Shown: positions 1 through 7,126 of the stretch, piece by piece
Numbering within the stretch: position 1 is the stretch's first letter
Layout of the letters: every line of letters begins with the position of its first letter
NCBI GenBank assembly: GCA_965249185.1
Contig: CBDFLS010000001.1
Span: 1-64,000 of the forward strand
DNA length: 64,000 nucleotides
Reading direction: 5' to 3'
Source of the DNA: CBDFLS01 sp965249185
GTDB lineage: Bacteria > Chloroflexota > Dehalococcoidia > Lucifugimonadales > Australimonadaceae
Translations under genes and position numbers: made by a program
Notes under the pieces: model-generated
Databases searched by the model: none
What the model was told of the DNA's origin: nothing
What the model saw: the letters and a program-made list of their open reading frames with translations, nothing else

Positions 1-444
1 CTGGCCTCGGGCCGCGCCCGCTGGCTTGTGGGCCGGGCCATTGACCCGGAGCGGACGCCGAGGTTTCAGGCGCTGCCCGGACCCAAGCCGGTGCTTGGAC
101 TTGGGCGGCTTGGCCTTGCGCCGTCTTGGGTGGTCCTTACTGAAGGGGTGTTCGACTGGCTTGCCCTTGAGCAGTGGGGCCTCCCCGCCTGCGCAGCCCT
201 GGGGACACAGGGCATGGAGCGGGTGGCAGGTAGCTTGCTTGCCTTCCCTCGCGTGTTCCTCGCCTTCGACTCAGACGATGCGGGCCGCGAGGCCGCCGAG
301 CGGCTTGAAAGCTTGCTTGGACGGCGCGCCGCCACGGTGCGCTTGTTTGGGGTGGCCGCTGACGTGGCCGAGCTCGCCACGACGCCCCACGGACAGACCA
401 CGTTCCGGGGCTTGCTTGCACGGGCATCCCGCACCGTTAGGTAG
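1..444 (+). CDS. toprim-domain primase/helicase-type protein, C-terminal fragment
   Basis: The reading frame is open from the window edge, so the N-terminus lies outside. The visible 147 residues contain a toprim fold: the catalytic Glu in VLTEGVFDWL (about residue 48 of the fragment) and the DxD pair in LAFDSDDAGRE (about residues 90-92), with the expected hydrophobic strands between. Toprim domains bind metal in DnaG-type primases, in phage primase-helicases and in OLD nucleases. The spacing and the GTQGM step between the motifs fit the primase type found on phages and plasmids. It heads a rightward block of DNA-processing genes, which supports a priming role. The C-terminus after toprim is short, with no helicase-binding domain. 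Toprim is confident; the exact primase class is not, because the zinc finger and catalytic core are not visible. Confidence 0.7.
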   Translation: MASGRARWLVGRAIDPERTPRFQALPGPKPVLGLGRLGLAPSWVVLTEGVFDWLALEQWGLPACAALGTQGMERVAGSLLAFPRVFLAFDSDDAGREAAERLESLLGRRAATVRLFGVAADVAELATTPHGQTTFRGLLARASRTVR

Positions 445-663
445 CACACAGTTCCCCTTCGACACGGGCCTCCCGCCCGCTCTTGTGCCCACGCCGCCCG
501 CCGTCTTGCAGGCTCCGTGCCTGCGCCATCGACCCCCCTACAGCATTACCCAAGGAGGCGCTATGCCCAATGAATGACGGGGCTTGCCCCGCCTACGGGC
601 TCCCCATAGGGGCAACCTGCACCGACCAGAGAAACAGCAGAGACATCACAAAGGAGAAGCACA

Positions 664-1416
664 ATGACGACCTCATCGACCAAGAACGGAAGCAACGGCG
701 TCCACCCGGACGCTGCCATCACTCCGGAGCACGACCTGCTCTGGGACAGCCTGTCCCCCAAGGTGGTGACCGAGCTGGAGAAGCCCCTCGACCCGAGCCT
801 GGTCTCCCAGCGCAAGGGACGGGCCGGGCGCAATTACAACTACATCGAGGGCCACACCGTCATCGACCAGGCGAACCGCATCTTCGGGTTAGCGGGTTGG
901 GGTTATGAAGTGGTGGGCGACGTGACCCTGCGGGAGATCGAGCAGGTCGACCCCAAGACGGGCGAGATCAGCCGCATCCGCGCCTACAGCGCTCCGGTGC
1001 GGGTCACCGTCCCCGGCGCTCCGCCCCGCACGGATATCGGGTTCCACGCCGTGGCGGAGGAGACGGCGGAGGGTCACGACACAGCCTGCAAAGGGTCGGT
1101 TACCGACGGTCTCAAACGCGCCCTGCGCAGCTTCGGAGACCAGTTCGGGAATTGCCTCTACGGAGACCAGGCGGCCACCGGGCAACCGGCGAAGCAGGAA
1201 AGCGCAGCCGACTCCCTTGCTCCGCCGCTGCGGGCGACGCTGATCGACCTGGGGGCGATGCAGGGGTTCGACGAGAAGCAGGTGCGGGCTGCGGTCAAGG
1301 GCAAGACGGGCAAGGACCTTGAGGCGGTATCGGCATCGGAGCTGACGCCGCTCGTGCAAGGGGCGACCCGGAAGCTCCAGCAGACGCGGGAAGCAGAGGC
1401 GGCGGAAGCGGCATGA
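664..1416 (+). CDS. Rad52/22-family single-strand annealing protein
   Basis: This is a 250-residue protein with start ATG 664 after AAAGGAG. The segment from about residue 45 to 175 carries the Rad52-fold signature: LDPSLVSQRKG, then YIEGHTVIDQANRIFG and GWGYEVVG, followed by the late motif GHDTACKGSVTDGLKRALR and FGDQFGNCLYG. In this family the motifs build the oligomeric ring that binds ssDNA and promotes annealing. The rest, from about 180, is a charged Ala/Lys/Glu-rich tail. Phages and integrative elements use such proteins for recombination-dependent replication. The neighbours (SSB, a RecB-type nuclease, a helicase) fit an annealing-exonuclease pathway. A hairpin terminator-like structure follows directly. 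Confidence 0.85.
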   Translation: MTTSSTKNGSNGVHPDAAITPEHDLLWDSLSPKVVTELEKPLDPSLVSQRKGRAGRNYNYIEGHTVIDQANRIFGLAGWGYEVVGDVTLREIEQVDPKTGEISRIRAYSAPVRVTVPGAPPRTDIGFHAVAEETAEGHDTACKGSVTDGLKRALRSFGDQFGNCLYGDQAATGQPAKQESAADSLAPPLRATLIDLGAMQGFDEKQVRAAVKGKTGKDLEAVSASELTPLVQGATRKLQQTREAEAAEAA

Positions 1417-1443
1417 GCCCAACGCGCCATAGCGAGCCCACGT

Positions 1444-1477
1444 AACGGGGCTGTCTGCACACCGGGGCAGCCCCGTT
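1444..1477 (+). terminator. intergenic hairpin, terminator-like
   Basis: A perfect 10-bp stem (1444-1453 pairs with 1468-1477, AACGGGGCTG and its complement) with a 14-nt loop is followed by TTTC. It lies between the Rad52-family gene and the next gene. The following gene is codirectional and has its own ribosome-binding site, so partial termination or mRNA end protection is as likely as full termination. Confidence 0.6.
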
Positions 1478-1505
1478 TTCATCTACAGGACCGAAAGGAG
1501 ACGAC

Positions 1506-1826
1506 ATGAAAGTGAACACTATGTATACCCCGTGGGGACCTCCCCAGGACGTCGTAGCACTGGCCGAGGGCGTGGTGCGGATCGAAACGGCCAGCCACGG
1601 CGGGCTGAAGCTGAGCTGGGAGCGGTGGGACTCCCTTCCCCCTGCCGTCCAAGAGACGCTGCTGACCCCGACCTACGCCGAAGAGGACTGCGAAGAGGTC
1701 ATCGTCCAGACGCTGCTGGGCATCGGCGACAAGAGGGACCGGGAGTGTGCCCTCAAGGTCGCCAAATTCTTCGACCGCTACGCCCCAGCCCTTCCCTATC
1801 TCCTTGAGAAGGGGGAGGGACCATGA
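1506..1826 (+). CDS. small DUF7007-like protein
   Basis: This is a 106-residue protein; ATG 1506 follows GAAAGGAGACGAC. The N-terminus TPWGPPQDVVALAEGVVR and then ASHGGLKLS resemble the start of proteins annotated DUF7007, which are common on plasmids and integrative elements. That comparison is from memory and weak. The rest is acidic and probably helical. No catalytic motif is visible. The stop overlaps the ATG of the next gene by 4 bp (ATGA), so the two are translationally coupled. Function unknown. Confidence 0.6.
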   Translation: MKVNTMYTPWGPPQDVVALAEGVVRIETASHGGLKLSWERWDSLPPAVQETLLTPTYAEEDCEEVIVQTLLGIGDKRDRECALKVAKFFDRYAPALPYLLEKGEGP

Positions 1827-2242
1827 CCCCGGCGACACGGCCCAGGCCCAGGACGCTGCCAAGCAGCACGACCAAGCTCCATACCGAGCACGGGAACCTC
1901 TACATCACGGTGTCCCTGGACGAGGACGGTGAGCCCTTCGAGGTCTTCGGAAGCATCGGCAAGGCGGGTTCCTTCACCTCCGGGGTGACGGAGTTGGCCT
2001 GCCGACTCGTCTCGCTGCACTTGCGGAGGGGCACGCCCGTCGCCGAGATCGTGGACCAGTGCCAGGGCATAGCTGAGATGCAGCCCTTCGCCAATCAGTT
2101 GAGCGATGGGTCGAGCATATGGGTGCTCGGTTTAGGAGACGCTATCGCCCACATCCTGCGGGGCTTCCTCAAGGCCAGGCAGGAGAGAGAGGAGAAGCAG
2201 AGAGGAGAGGAAGAAGGAACCGAAGCTAAGGCAGCCGCATGA
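1823..2242 (+). CDS. TSCPD-domain protein
   Basis: This is a 139-residue protein. Residues about 22-80 (HGNLYITVSLDEDGEPFEVF, then GSFTSGVTELACRLVSLHLR) match the TSCPD domain, which is found at the C-terminus of B12-dependent ribonucleotide reductases and as a free-standing protein in phages. Only one Cys of the usual set is evident in the core (ELACRL), with another at QCQG, so metal binding is uncertain. The tail is a Glu/Arg-rich helix. It could modulate a nucleotide-reductase-type activity or have an unrelated role. It is coupled to the preceding gene. Confidence 0.65.
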   Translation: MTPATRPRPRTLPSSTTKLHTEHGNLYITVSLDEDGEPFEVFGSIGKAGSFTSGVTELACRLVSLHLRRGTPVAEIVDQCQGIAEMQPFANQLSDGSSIWVLGLGDAIAHILRGFLKARQEREEKQRGEEEGTEAKAAA

Positions 2243-2334
2243 GCTGCACAGACAACCGAGCGTTGCGCAAAGGCGGGGCTGTCTCTACGGGGGCGGCTCC
2301 GCTCTTCATATTCAGGAGCAAAGGAGAAGTGACC

Positions 2335-3393
2335 ATGAGCCAGAACGAGGACCTGACCAACGACCGGTCGGAGGTCTACTCACGACCGGCAGCCCATTTC
2401 GACGGCGACGGGGCGCTGGTGGTGCGGGCATCGGCCGCCAGCAGCTGCCGCAGAGCCCTTTGGTATGCCGCCACTGAACATCAGCCCACCAACCCTCCCA
2501 GCGACGAATCCCTGACCGTCATGGAGGCGGGGCAGGCCCTTGAGCAGGTGGTGCTGCGGGCGATGGAGCGTGCGAGCTGGGACGTGACCCCGGTGGACCC
2601 CAACAACCCCAGGGAGGTGACGGCCCAGATCACCCCCAACCTCCGCGTTACCGGCCACCCCGACGCCACCGGCATCCTCCCCTTCTTCGGAGGGCCGGAG
2701 GTGATCGTCGAGGTCAAGACCAGGGGGCCGGAAGCCTACAAGCGCTGGCAGACCCTTGGCGCAGAGCGGAGTCACCCCGAATCGGTCGCCCAGGCCGCTC
2801 TCTACACCTACGGGCTATTCGGGGAGAAGCGCGATGTGGTGATCGCCACGATGGACACGGGCAGCCGAGCCTGGGACACGGAGACGATTCCCGCCGAACG
2901 CGTGGAGGACGCGATGGAGGCCGTTACATTCCGGCTCGGCGAGCTGGCCGACCACTACGCCGCCCACGGACAGGACCCGGACGAGCTGCCGGAGCGGGAC
3001 TTCCGCGCCGGTAGCTGGCAGTGCCGGAGCTGCCCGTTCCTGAACACGTGCAAGCCCGGAGCAGCCGAGGAAAGAGGAGAAACAGACGAGTCACCGGACA
3101 TAGAAGGAAGGGAGGTGAGCGCGGAGGAGGCCCGGGAGGCGGCGCGGGCATACCTGGAAGCGCAGGAAGCCCTTCGGGAGCCGGAACAGGCCAAACGCCG
3201 GGCGCTGGACACCCTCAAGTCGTGGATGCGGCAGCGGGGGATGACCAAAGCAAGCGTCGAGGGCCGGTCGGTAAGCCTGGTGCAGACCCGCCGCTTCTCG
3301 GTCGACTACCGCAAGCTGAACGCGCTGCTGGACCCGGATACCCGCGTCGACATTGTGACGGAGGCCGTGTCTCAGTACGTGCGGGTGAGCTAG
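2335..3393 (+). CDS. PD-(D/E)XK nuclease with Fe-S-type cysteines (RecB/Cas4-like)
   Basis: This is a 352-residue protein. I chose ATG 2335 because GCAAAGGAGAAGTGACC precedes it; the frame is open further upstream, but that stretch has no ribosome-binding site. The nuclease core shows GHPDA (D110), VIVEVKTR (E126, K128) and a QAALYTY motif (about Q153-Y159), the metal-binding and catalytic set of RecB/Cas4/lambda-exonuclease-like enzymes. One Cys at 38 (SSCRRALWY) and three at 230, 233 and 239 (CRSCPFLNTC) reproduce the split four-Cys pattern that binds an Fe-S cluster in AddB and Cas4. The C-terminal 100 residues are a charged helix plus a short basic domain. It probably resects DNA ends for the nearby annealing protein. 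No cas1 or cas2 is near, so it is not a CRISPR adaptation gene here. Confidence 0.8.
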   Translation: MSQNEDLTNDRSEVYSRPAAHFDGDGALVVRASAASSCRRALWYAATEHQPTNPPSDESLTVMEAGQALEQVVLRAMERASWDVTPVDPNNPREVTAQITPNLRVTGHPDATGILPFFGGPEVIVEVKTRGPEAYKRWQTLGAERSHPESVAQAALYTYGLFGEKRDVVIATMDTGSRAWDTETIPAERVEDAMEAVTFRLGELADHYAAHGQDPDELPERDFRAGSWQCRSCPFLNTCKPGAAEERGETDESPDIEGREVSAEEAREAARAYLEAQEALREPEQAKRRALDTLKSWMRQRGMTKASVEGRSVSLVQTRRFSVDYRKLNALLDPDTRVDIVTEAVSQYVRVS

Positions 3394-3423
3394 ACGCTCT
3401 GTAACGGGAGCGCATGGACAAGA

Positions 3424-3446
3424 CCGTTCCCTTCGGAAGGGGACGG
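3424..3446 (+). terminator. intergenic hairpin
   Basis: CCGTTCCC, a TTCGG-type loop and a complementary GGGGACGG arm form a compact hairpin between the nuclease gene and the SSB gene. There is no T-run, so it may be an mRNA-stability or processing element rather than a terminator. Confidence 0.4.
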
Positions 3447-3507
3447 CGCTGCATTTCCATTCGAGTGCGGCAACGCCGCACTACTACACACACAAAGGAG
3501 AAACGAC

Positions 3508-3903
3508 ATGGCACGCACAATCAACAAGGTAGAGCTACTGGGACGGGTCGGAGCAGACCCCGAAATGAAATACACCCAGAGCGGCACCGCCATCACCCAG
3601 CTACGGCTGGCCACCGACCGACACCGCCAGAACGGAGAGACGAGCACGGACTGGCACAGTATCACCTGCTGGTCCGGCCTGGCCGAAGCGGTGAACCAGT
3701 ATGTCGCCAAAGGGGACCGGCTGTACGTCGCAGGCAAGCTGGCCCAGAACTCGTATGAAACCGAGGACGGACAGCGCAGGCACCGCACCGAGATTCACGC
3801 CTCCGAGGTGGTCTTCCTCGACTCTCGCAACGGGAATGGCTCTGCGAAGGAGTCTGAGGACGCGGCTGCTGAGGAACCGGTGACGGCCAAGTCACCCTTC
3901 TAG
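3508..3903 (+). CDS. ssb: single-stranded DNA-binding protein
   Basis: This is a 131-residue protein; ATG 3508 follows AAAGGAGAAACGAC. It has the standard bacterial SSB OB-fold from residue 4: NKVELLGRVGADPEMKYT, then ITQLRLATDR, the DWHSITCWSGLAE strand and GDRLYVAGKL. After residue 110 there is an acidic linker. The protein ends in SPF, close to the usual D-D-I-P-F tip that recruits partner proteins, although the Asp cluster is weakened. Length is normal for an element-borne SSB. It serves replication and recombination alongside the Rad52-type protein and the nuclease. A hairpin follows the gene. Confidence 0.92.
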   Translation: MARTINKVELLGRVGADPEMKYTQSGTAITQLRLATDRHRQNGETSTDWHSITCWSGLAEAVNQYVAKGDRLYVAGKLAQNSYETEDGQRRHRTEIHASEVVFLDSRNGNGSAKESEDAAAEEPVTAKSPF

Positions 3904-3946
3904 GCCAGAAACACCTACTGCCGTCCGCCGTTTCGCAGGCGCTCCA

Positions 3947-3978
3947 CGGGGCCGTTCCCACCTTTGGGATCGGCCCCG
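3947..3978 (+). terminator. intergenic hairpin after ssb
   Basis: CGGGGCCG (3947-3954) pairs with CGGCCCCG (3971-3978), extended inward by TTCCCA/TGGGAT. The 3' arm is followed by CTTCTCG. It is the same type of structure as at 1444 and 7028. Confidence 0.55.
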
Positions 3979-4017
3979 CTTCTCGTTTCAGTCCACTTAC
4001 ACCTACGGGAGGTCCCT

Positions 4018-4521
4018 ATGACCACGGAACGCTACACCGACACACTACTGGAGACCCTCCGGCGCAACGTCAGCATCCTGGGAGAGCTGGCCGTGCGCTA
4101 CGGGGTGGAGACCCATCCACCGCGCCCCGCCGACCCTCCGGCGGTCTATTCGCCCGAGGCGGTGCGGCTGCTGCTAGCGCCGGAGATGGCCCGCCTCGCC
4201 CAGGAGCAGCTACGGGTCCTGCTCCTCAATACCAGGACCGAAGTGGTGGGCCAGCGGGTCGTCTACCAGGGCGACGTGAGCTCCATCACCGTCAGACCGG
4301 CGGAGGTGTTCCGGCCCGCCGTCATTGAGGCGGTTCCAAGCATCATCGTCGTCCACAATCATCCCAGCAGAGACCCCGAACCGAGCCCGGCTGACGTGGC
4401 TATTACCAAGAAGCTCATGGAGGCGGGCAAGCTCCTGGGGGTCGAGCTACTGGACCACGTGGTCATCGGCGGGGACAAGGCCGTCAGCCTCAAGGAGCGC
4501 GGCCTCATCACCACCCTCTAA
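4018..4521 (+). CDS. RadC-like JAMM/MPN+ domain protein
   Basis: This is a 167-residue protein. I chose ATG 4018, which follows CGGGAGGTCCCT, over an upstream in-frame codon. Residues about 45-165 form the RadC/MPN+ domain. The metal site H113, H115 and D126 is visible in VVHNHPSRDPEPSPADV, and DHVVIGG precedes the C-terminus. Length matches the element-borne short RadC proteins, which lack the N-terminal helix-hairpin-helix of chromosomal RadC. The reaction is unproven in this family. Presence on plasmids, phages and ICEs next to ssb is typical. Confidence 0.88.
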   Translation: MTTERYTDTLLETLRRNVSILGELAVRYGVETHPPRPADPPAVYSPEAVRLLLAPEMARLAQEQLRVLLLNTRTEVVGQRVVYQGDVSSITVRPAEVFRPAVIEAVPSIIVVHNHPSRDPEPSPADVAITKKLMEAGKLLGVELLDHVVIGGDKAVSLKERGLITTL

Positions 4522-4625
4522 CCCTATAGGAAAACCCAGGCAGCCCAGCAACGACCCTTACCGGCCCCACGGAGTCACCGCGCCTCCGCGCATCAGCATT
4601 CCAATTACCGAAAGGAGACATACCC

Positions 4626-5285
4626 ATGCTTGCAACCGACCACACACTCGACCCCGAAGCCCTGTACACCATCAACGCCGGGGGGTTCTCGGCCACCGCC
4701 GACGCCTTCGCCCGCGACGAGGCGACCGACGGCCTCTGGTTCGTCTCGATGGTGGGCTCCCAGACGGCGCTCAAGGCGATCTGGGCCTCCCTGCTCAAGC
4801 AACCGCCCGATGTTGCCCACCTCATCCAGGGCGCGGATGGGATGGCCCTCTCGGGAGGGTATGAGCGCTGCGGTATCCCGTACCAAACAATTGGCACGTG
4901 GACGACCAAGATCGCCAAGCTGCCGGTGAGTGGGGGCTGGCACGCGTTGGTCTATACGAAAATGGCCCAGTACGCCTCCGAACACGACACCTTCCTCCTC
5001 CTGGCCCAGACGGAAGACGAGGCCCCCAGGCTCCACTACCGCTTCCTGGACAAGAGGAGCCCACTGCCGTTGCATCCCTCCTGGGCAGACTGGCTGTGGC
5101 GGCGGGGCCTTCAGAAGGAGGAGACCACTCAGCTCCAATCGACGGGAGTGGTCGCCTACCGCTGCAACCCCAACCCCGAATCCCTCAAGGAGGACCTCTC
5201 GGAGGCGGTGGCTTCTGGGACGCTGACCCTACCCGGAGAGGAAGAGTCCATCGTGGCAGCAGTGAACGGAGGAGGGTATGGATAA
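4626..5285 (+). CDS. uncharacterised 219-residue protein
   Basis: ATG 4626 follows GAAAGGAGACATACCC. I do not recognise a family. It is soluble and Trp-rich, with no membrane segments and no clear catalytic motif. A phrase such as LHPSWADWLWRRGLQ near residue 140 and an acidic C-terminus are visible. Codon use matches its neighbours. It overlaps the next gene by 8 bp, so the two are cotranslated. It lies between RadC-like and methyltransferase genes, so a DNA-metabolism or accessory role is only a guess. Confidence 0.7.
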   Translation: MLATDHTLDPEALYTINAGGFSATADAFARDEATDGLWFVSMVGSQTALKAIWASLLKQPPDVAHLIQGADGMALSGGYERCGIPYQTIGTWTTKIAKLPVSGGWHALVYTKMAQYASEHDTFLLLAQTEDEAPRLHYRFLDKRSPLPLHPSWADWLWRRGLQKEETTQLQSTGVVAYRCNPNPESLKEDLSEAVASGTLTLPGEEESIVAAVNGGGYG

Positions 5286-5676
5286 GACGCTGACAATTGC
5301 CAAACGCACAAACAAACGCAGGCAGGAGCGGCATTTCAAAGCCTGGCAGCGCTTCTCGCCGGACGGAACGACCTGCCGTTTCTGCCGGCACGACCACACG
5401 CAGCACCTGTGCACCTCCGCGCAACCGCATTTCTATCGGCCAGCGACGGAGGCAGAGAGGCGCGACCCCAGGGTAACCCTCTACCGCCACCCGCTAGTCG
5501 ATGGGGGCTACGTGCTGGTCAGACGGATGCCGGTGGCGAAACACGCCGAGATTATCACAGCCTTTTGTACCGCCTGCGCAGAAGCTGCCGGCACCCGCCA
5601 GGTCCTCTGCTACCAGCGGACCCGCGCTATCGGAGAGGTGGTGGGAATCAAGTCAGAAAAGCGGCTCGCCGCCTGA
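5278..5676 (+). CDS. small Cys/His-rich protein
   Basis: This is a 132-residue protein; ATG 5278 overlaps the end of the preceding gene and follows GGAGGAGGGT. CRFCRHDHTQHLC (about residues 33-45) and later CTAC suggest a zinc-binding site. The N-terminus is strongly basic (KRTNKRRQERHFKAW). It could bind nucleic acid. I cannot assign a family. Confidence 0.65.
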   Translation: MDKTLTIAKRTNKRRQERHFKAWQRFSPDGTTCRFCRHDHTQHLCTSAQPHFYRPATEAERRDPRVTLYRHPLVDGGYVLVRRMPVAKHAEIITAFCTACAEAAGTRQVLCYQRTRAIGEVVGIKSEKRLAA

Positions 5677-5705
5677 AGGCGGTAGCCGATGAAAGGAGAA
5701 ACACT

Positions 5706-5969
5706 ATGACCACAAACCAGACCCTGTTCTTCACCTGCCCGCACTGCGAGGAGCGGTCCGCCCAGATTGAGGAGCCGGACAAGGATGTCCATACCGGAGA
5801 GAGCTACCACTGCAACTCCTGCGGGGTGCAGGTGATATTCCAGGCGCTGTCCGCCGAGGACTACGTCCCACCGCCCAGGGCGAGGAGGGACTGCTACTTC
5901 TGCAACCCCGAACCCTGCAAGTTCGGCCCATCAATATCGACCGACCATGAGAAAGGAGAGACGTCATGA
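5706..5969 (+). CDS. small zinc-ribbon protein
   Basis: This is an 87-residue protein; ATG 5706 follows GAAAGGAGAAACACT. Two CxxC knuckles, CPHC and CNSC, 25-30 residues apart form a classic zinc ribbon. A second pair-like CYFC and C lies near the C-terminus. The stop overlaps the ATG of the methyltransferase gene (ATGA). It is probably a nucleic-acid-binding or adaptor protein of the element. Confidence 0.7.
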   Translation: MTTNQTLFFTCPHCEERSAQIEEPDKDVHTGESYHCNSCGVQVIFQALSAEDYVPPPRARRDCYFCNPEPCKFGPSISTDHEKGETS

Positions 5970-7003
5970 GACTAGCAGCACAGAGTAAAGGGGGCTTTTA
6001 CCCCACGCCAGAACGGGTGGTTGACTTCATCGCCTCGCTGATACGGGTTCCTTCGGGCTCCTACTACCGGAACCGGGAGGCGCTCCGCATCCTCGACCCC
6101 TGCTGCGGTGCGGGGGAAGCGGCGGCCCAACTGGCGGAGCGGTTGGCCAGCGTCAACACGGTCCCCATCGAGACCTACGGGGTGGAGCTGCACCAGGAGA
6201 GAGCGGAAGAGGCGGCGGGCCGTTTGCGCCGCACCCTGGCGGCGGACCTGTTCCAGACCTCCATCGGCAACCAGGCGTTCGGCGTCTGCTTTTTGAACCC
6301 TCCATACGACCACGATCCGGAAAGTAAGCGGACGGAGCACGCGTTTCTCACCCACGTCACCCGCTACCTGGACCAGGGAGGGCTGCTGGTGTTCATCGTG
6401 CCCCGGCAGCGTCTCGCCGTCTCCGCCAAGTACCTGGCGTCATACTACGCCAGGCTGAGGTGCTGGGCTTTCCCGCACCCTGAGCGTGAGGCATTCGACC
6501 AGGTGGTGGTCATGGGCTACCGGCAACTGGAGCCCCATCTGGACGTGGAGGTCGAGAGGGAGATACGGGAGTGGTCGGAGGGGGAGCCAAGACCGCTGGT
6601 CTCCTCGAACTACCCCGTCTACACCCCATCCACCGCCGATGCAGGCGACATCCTGTTCGCCACCCGCAACGTCGATCCCGTGGCCGCTGCTGCCGAGGCG
6701 AGGCGTTCCGGCCTGTGGGCCAACGCCGAGGTCACCGACGCGCTGTGGCCCAGCAAAGACCAACGCACCCGTCCACTGATGCCGCTCCGTCGCGGACACA
6801 TGGCCATGCTCATCGCTGCCGGTTTCCTGGACAACCTCCAGCTCCAGGCCGACGGTCGGCGCATCCTGGTCAAGGGGAAGACCACCAAGGAGCTGGTCCT
6901 GGTGGAGGAGACCCCCGATAAGGAGACCTACCGGGAGAAGCTCCGCACCACTGTCGTCGCGTTGGACCTGGAGGACGGCATGATAACCGACATCGCCGCA
7001 TAA
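5966..7003 (+). CDS. DUF6094-type DNA methyltransferase
   Basis: This is a 345-residue protein; ATG 5966 follows GAAAGGAGAGACGTC. GFYPTP at about residue 10, motif I LDPCCGAGEAA (about 43-53) and motif IV NPPY (111-114) identify a class I SAM-dependent amino-methyltransferase of the N6-adenine kind. Members annotated DUF6094 occur on plasmids and phages, often beside a helicase as here. There is no restriction endonuclease gene nearby, so self-protection or regulation of the element is likelier than restriction-modification. The C-terminal 120 residues are an unassigned, possibly target-recognising region. Confidence 0.82.
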   Translation: MRLAAQSKGGFYPTPERVVDFIASLIRVPSGSYYRNREALRILDPCCGAGEAAAQLAERLASVNTVPIETYGVELHQERAEEAAGRLRRTLAADLFQTSIGNQAFGVCFLNPPYDHDPESKRTEHAFLTHVTRYLDQGGLLVFIVPRQRLAVSAKYLASYYARLRCWAFPHPEREAFDQVVVMGYRQLEPHLDVEVEREIREWSEGEPRPLVSSNYPVYTPSTADAGDILFATRNVDPVAAAAEARRSGLWANAEVTDALWPSKDQRTRPLMPLRRGHMAMLIAAGFLDNLQLQADGRRILVKGKTTKELVLVEETPDKETYREKLRTTVVALDLEDGMITDIAA

Positions 7004-7027
7004 GACTGCTCACCCAGAGCCGCATCA

Positions 7028-7064
7028 CGAGGCCCCACTGGTGTCAGTGACCAGCGGGGCCTCG
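7028..7064 (+). terminator. intergenic hairpin after the methyltransferase gene
   Basis: CGAGGCCCC (7028-7036) pairs with GGGGCCTCG (7056-7064), with an inner CTGGT/ACCAG extension. CCTCTTGC follows. It is a strong stem between codirectional genes. Confidence 0.6.
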
Positions 7065-7126
7065 CCTCTTGCTACAACCCACAAGAACCCGGCATACATA
7101 TCTATATATAAGGAAGGAGACGACCA

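Noticed and set aside
2335..3393. cas4 of a CRISPR system
   Set aside because: Motifs fit the wider RecB/Cas4 nuclease group, but there is no cas1, cas2 or repeat array anywhere in the window.
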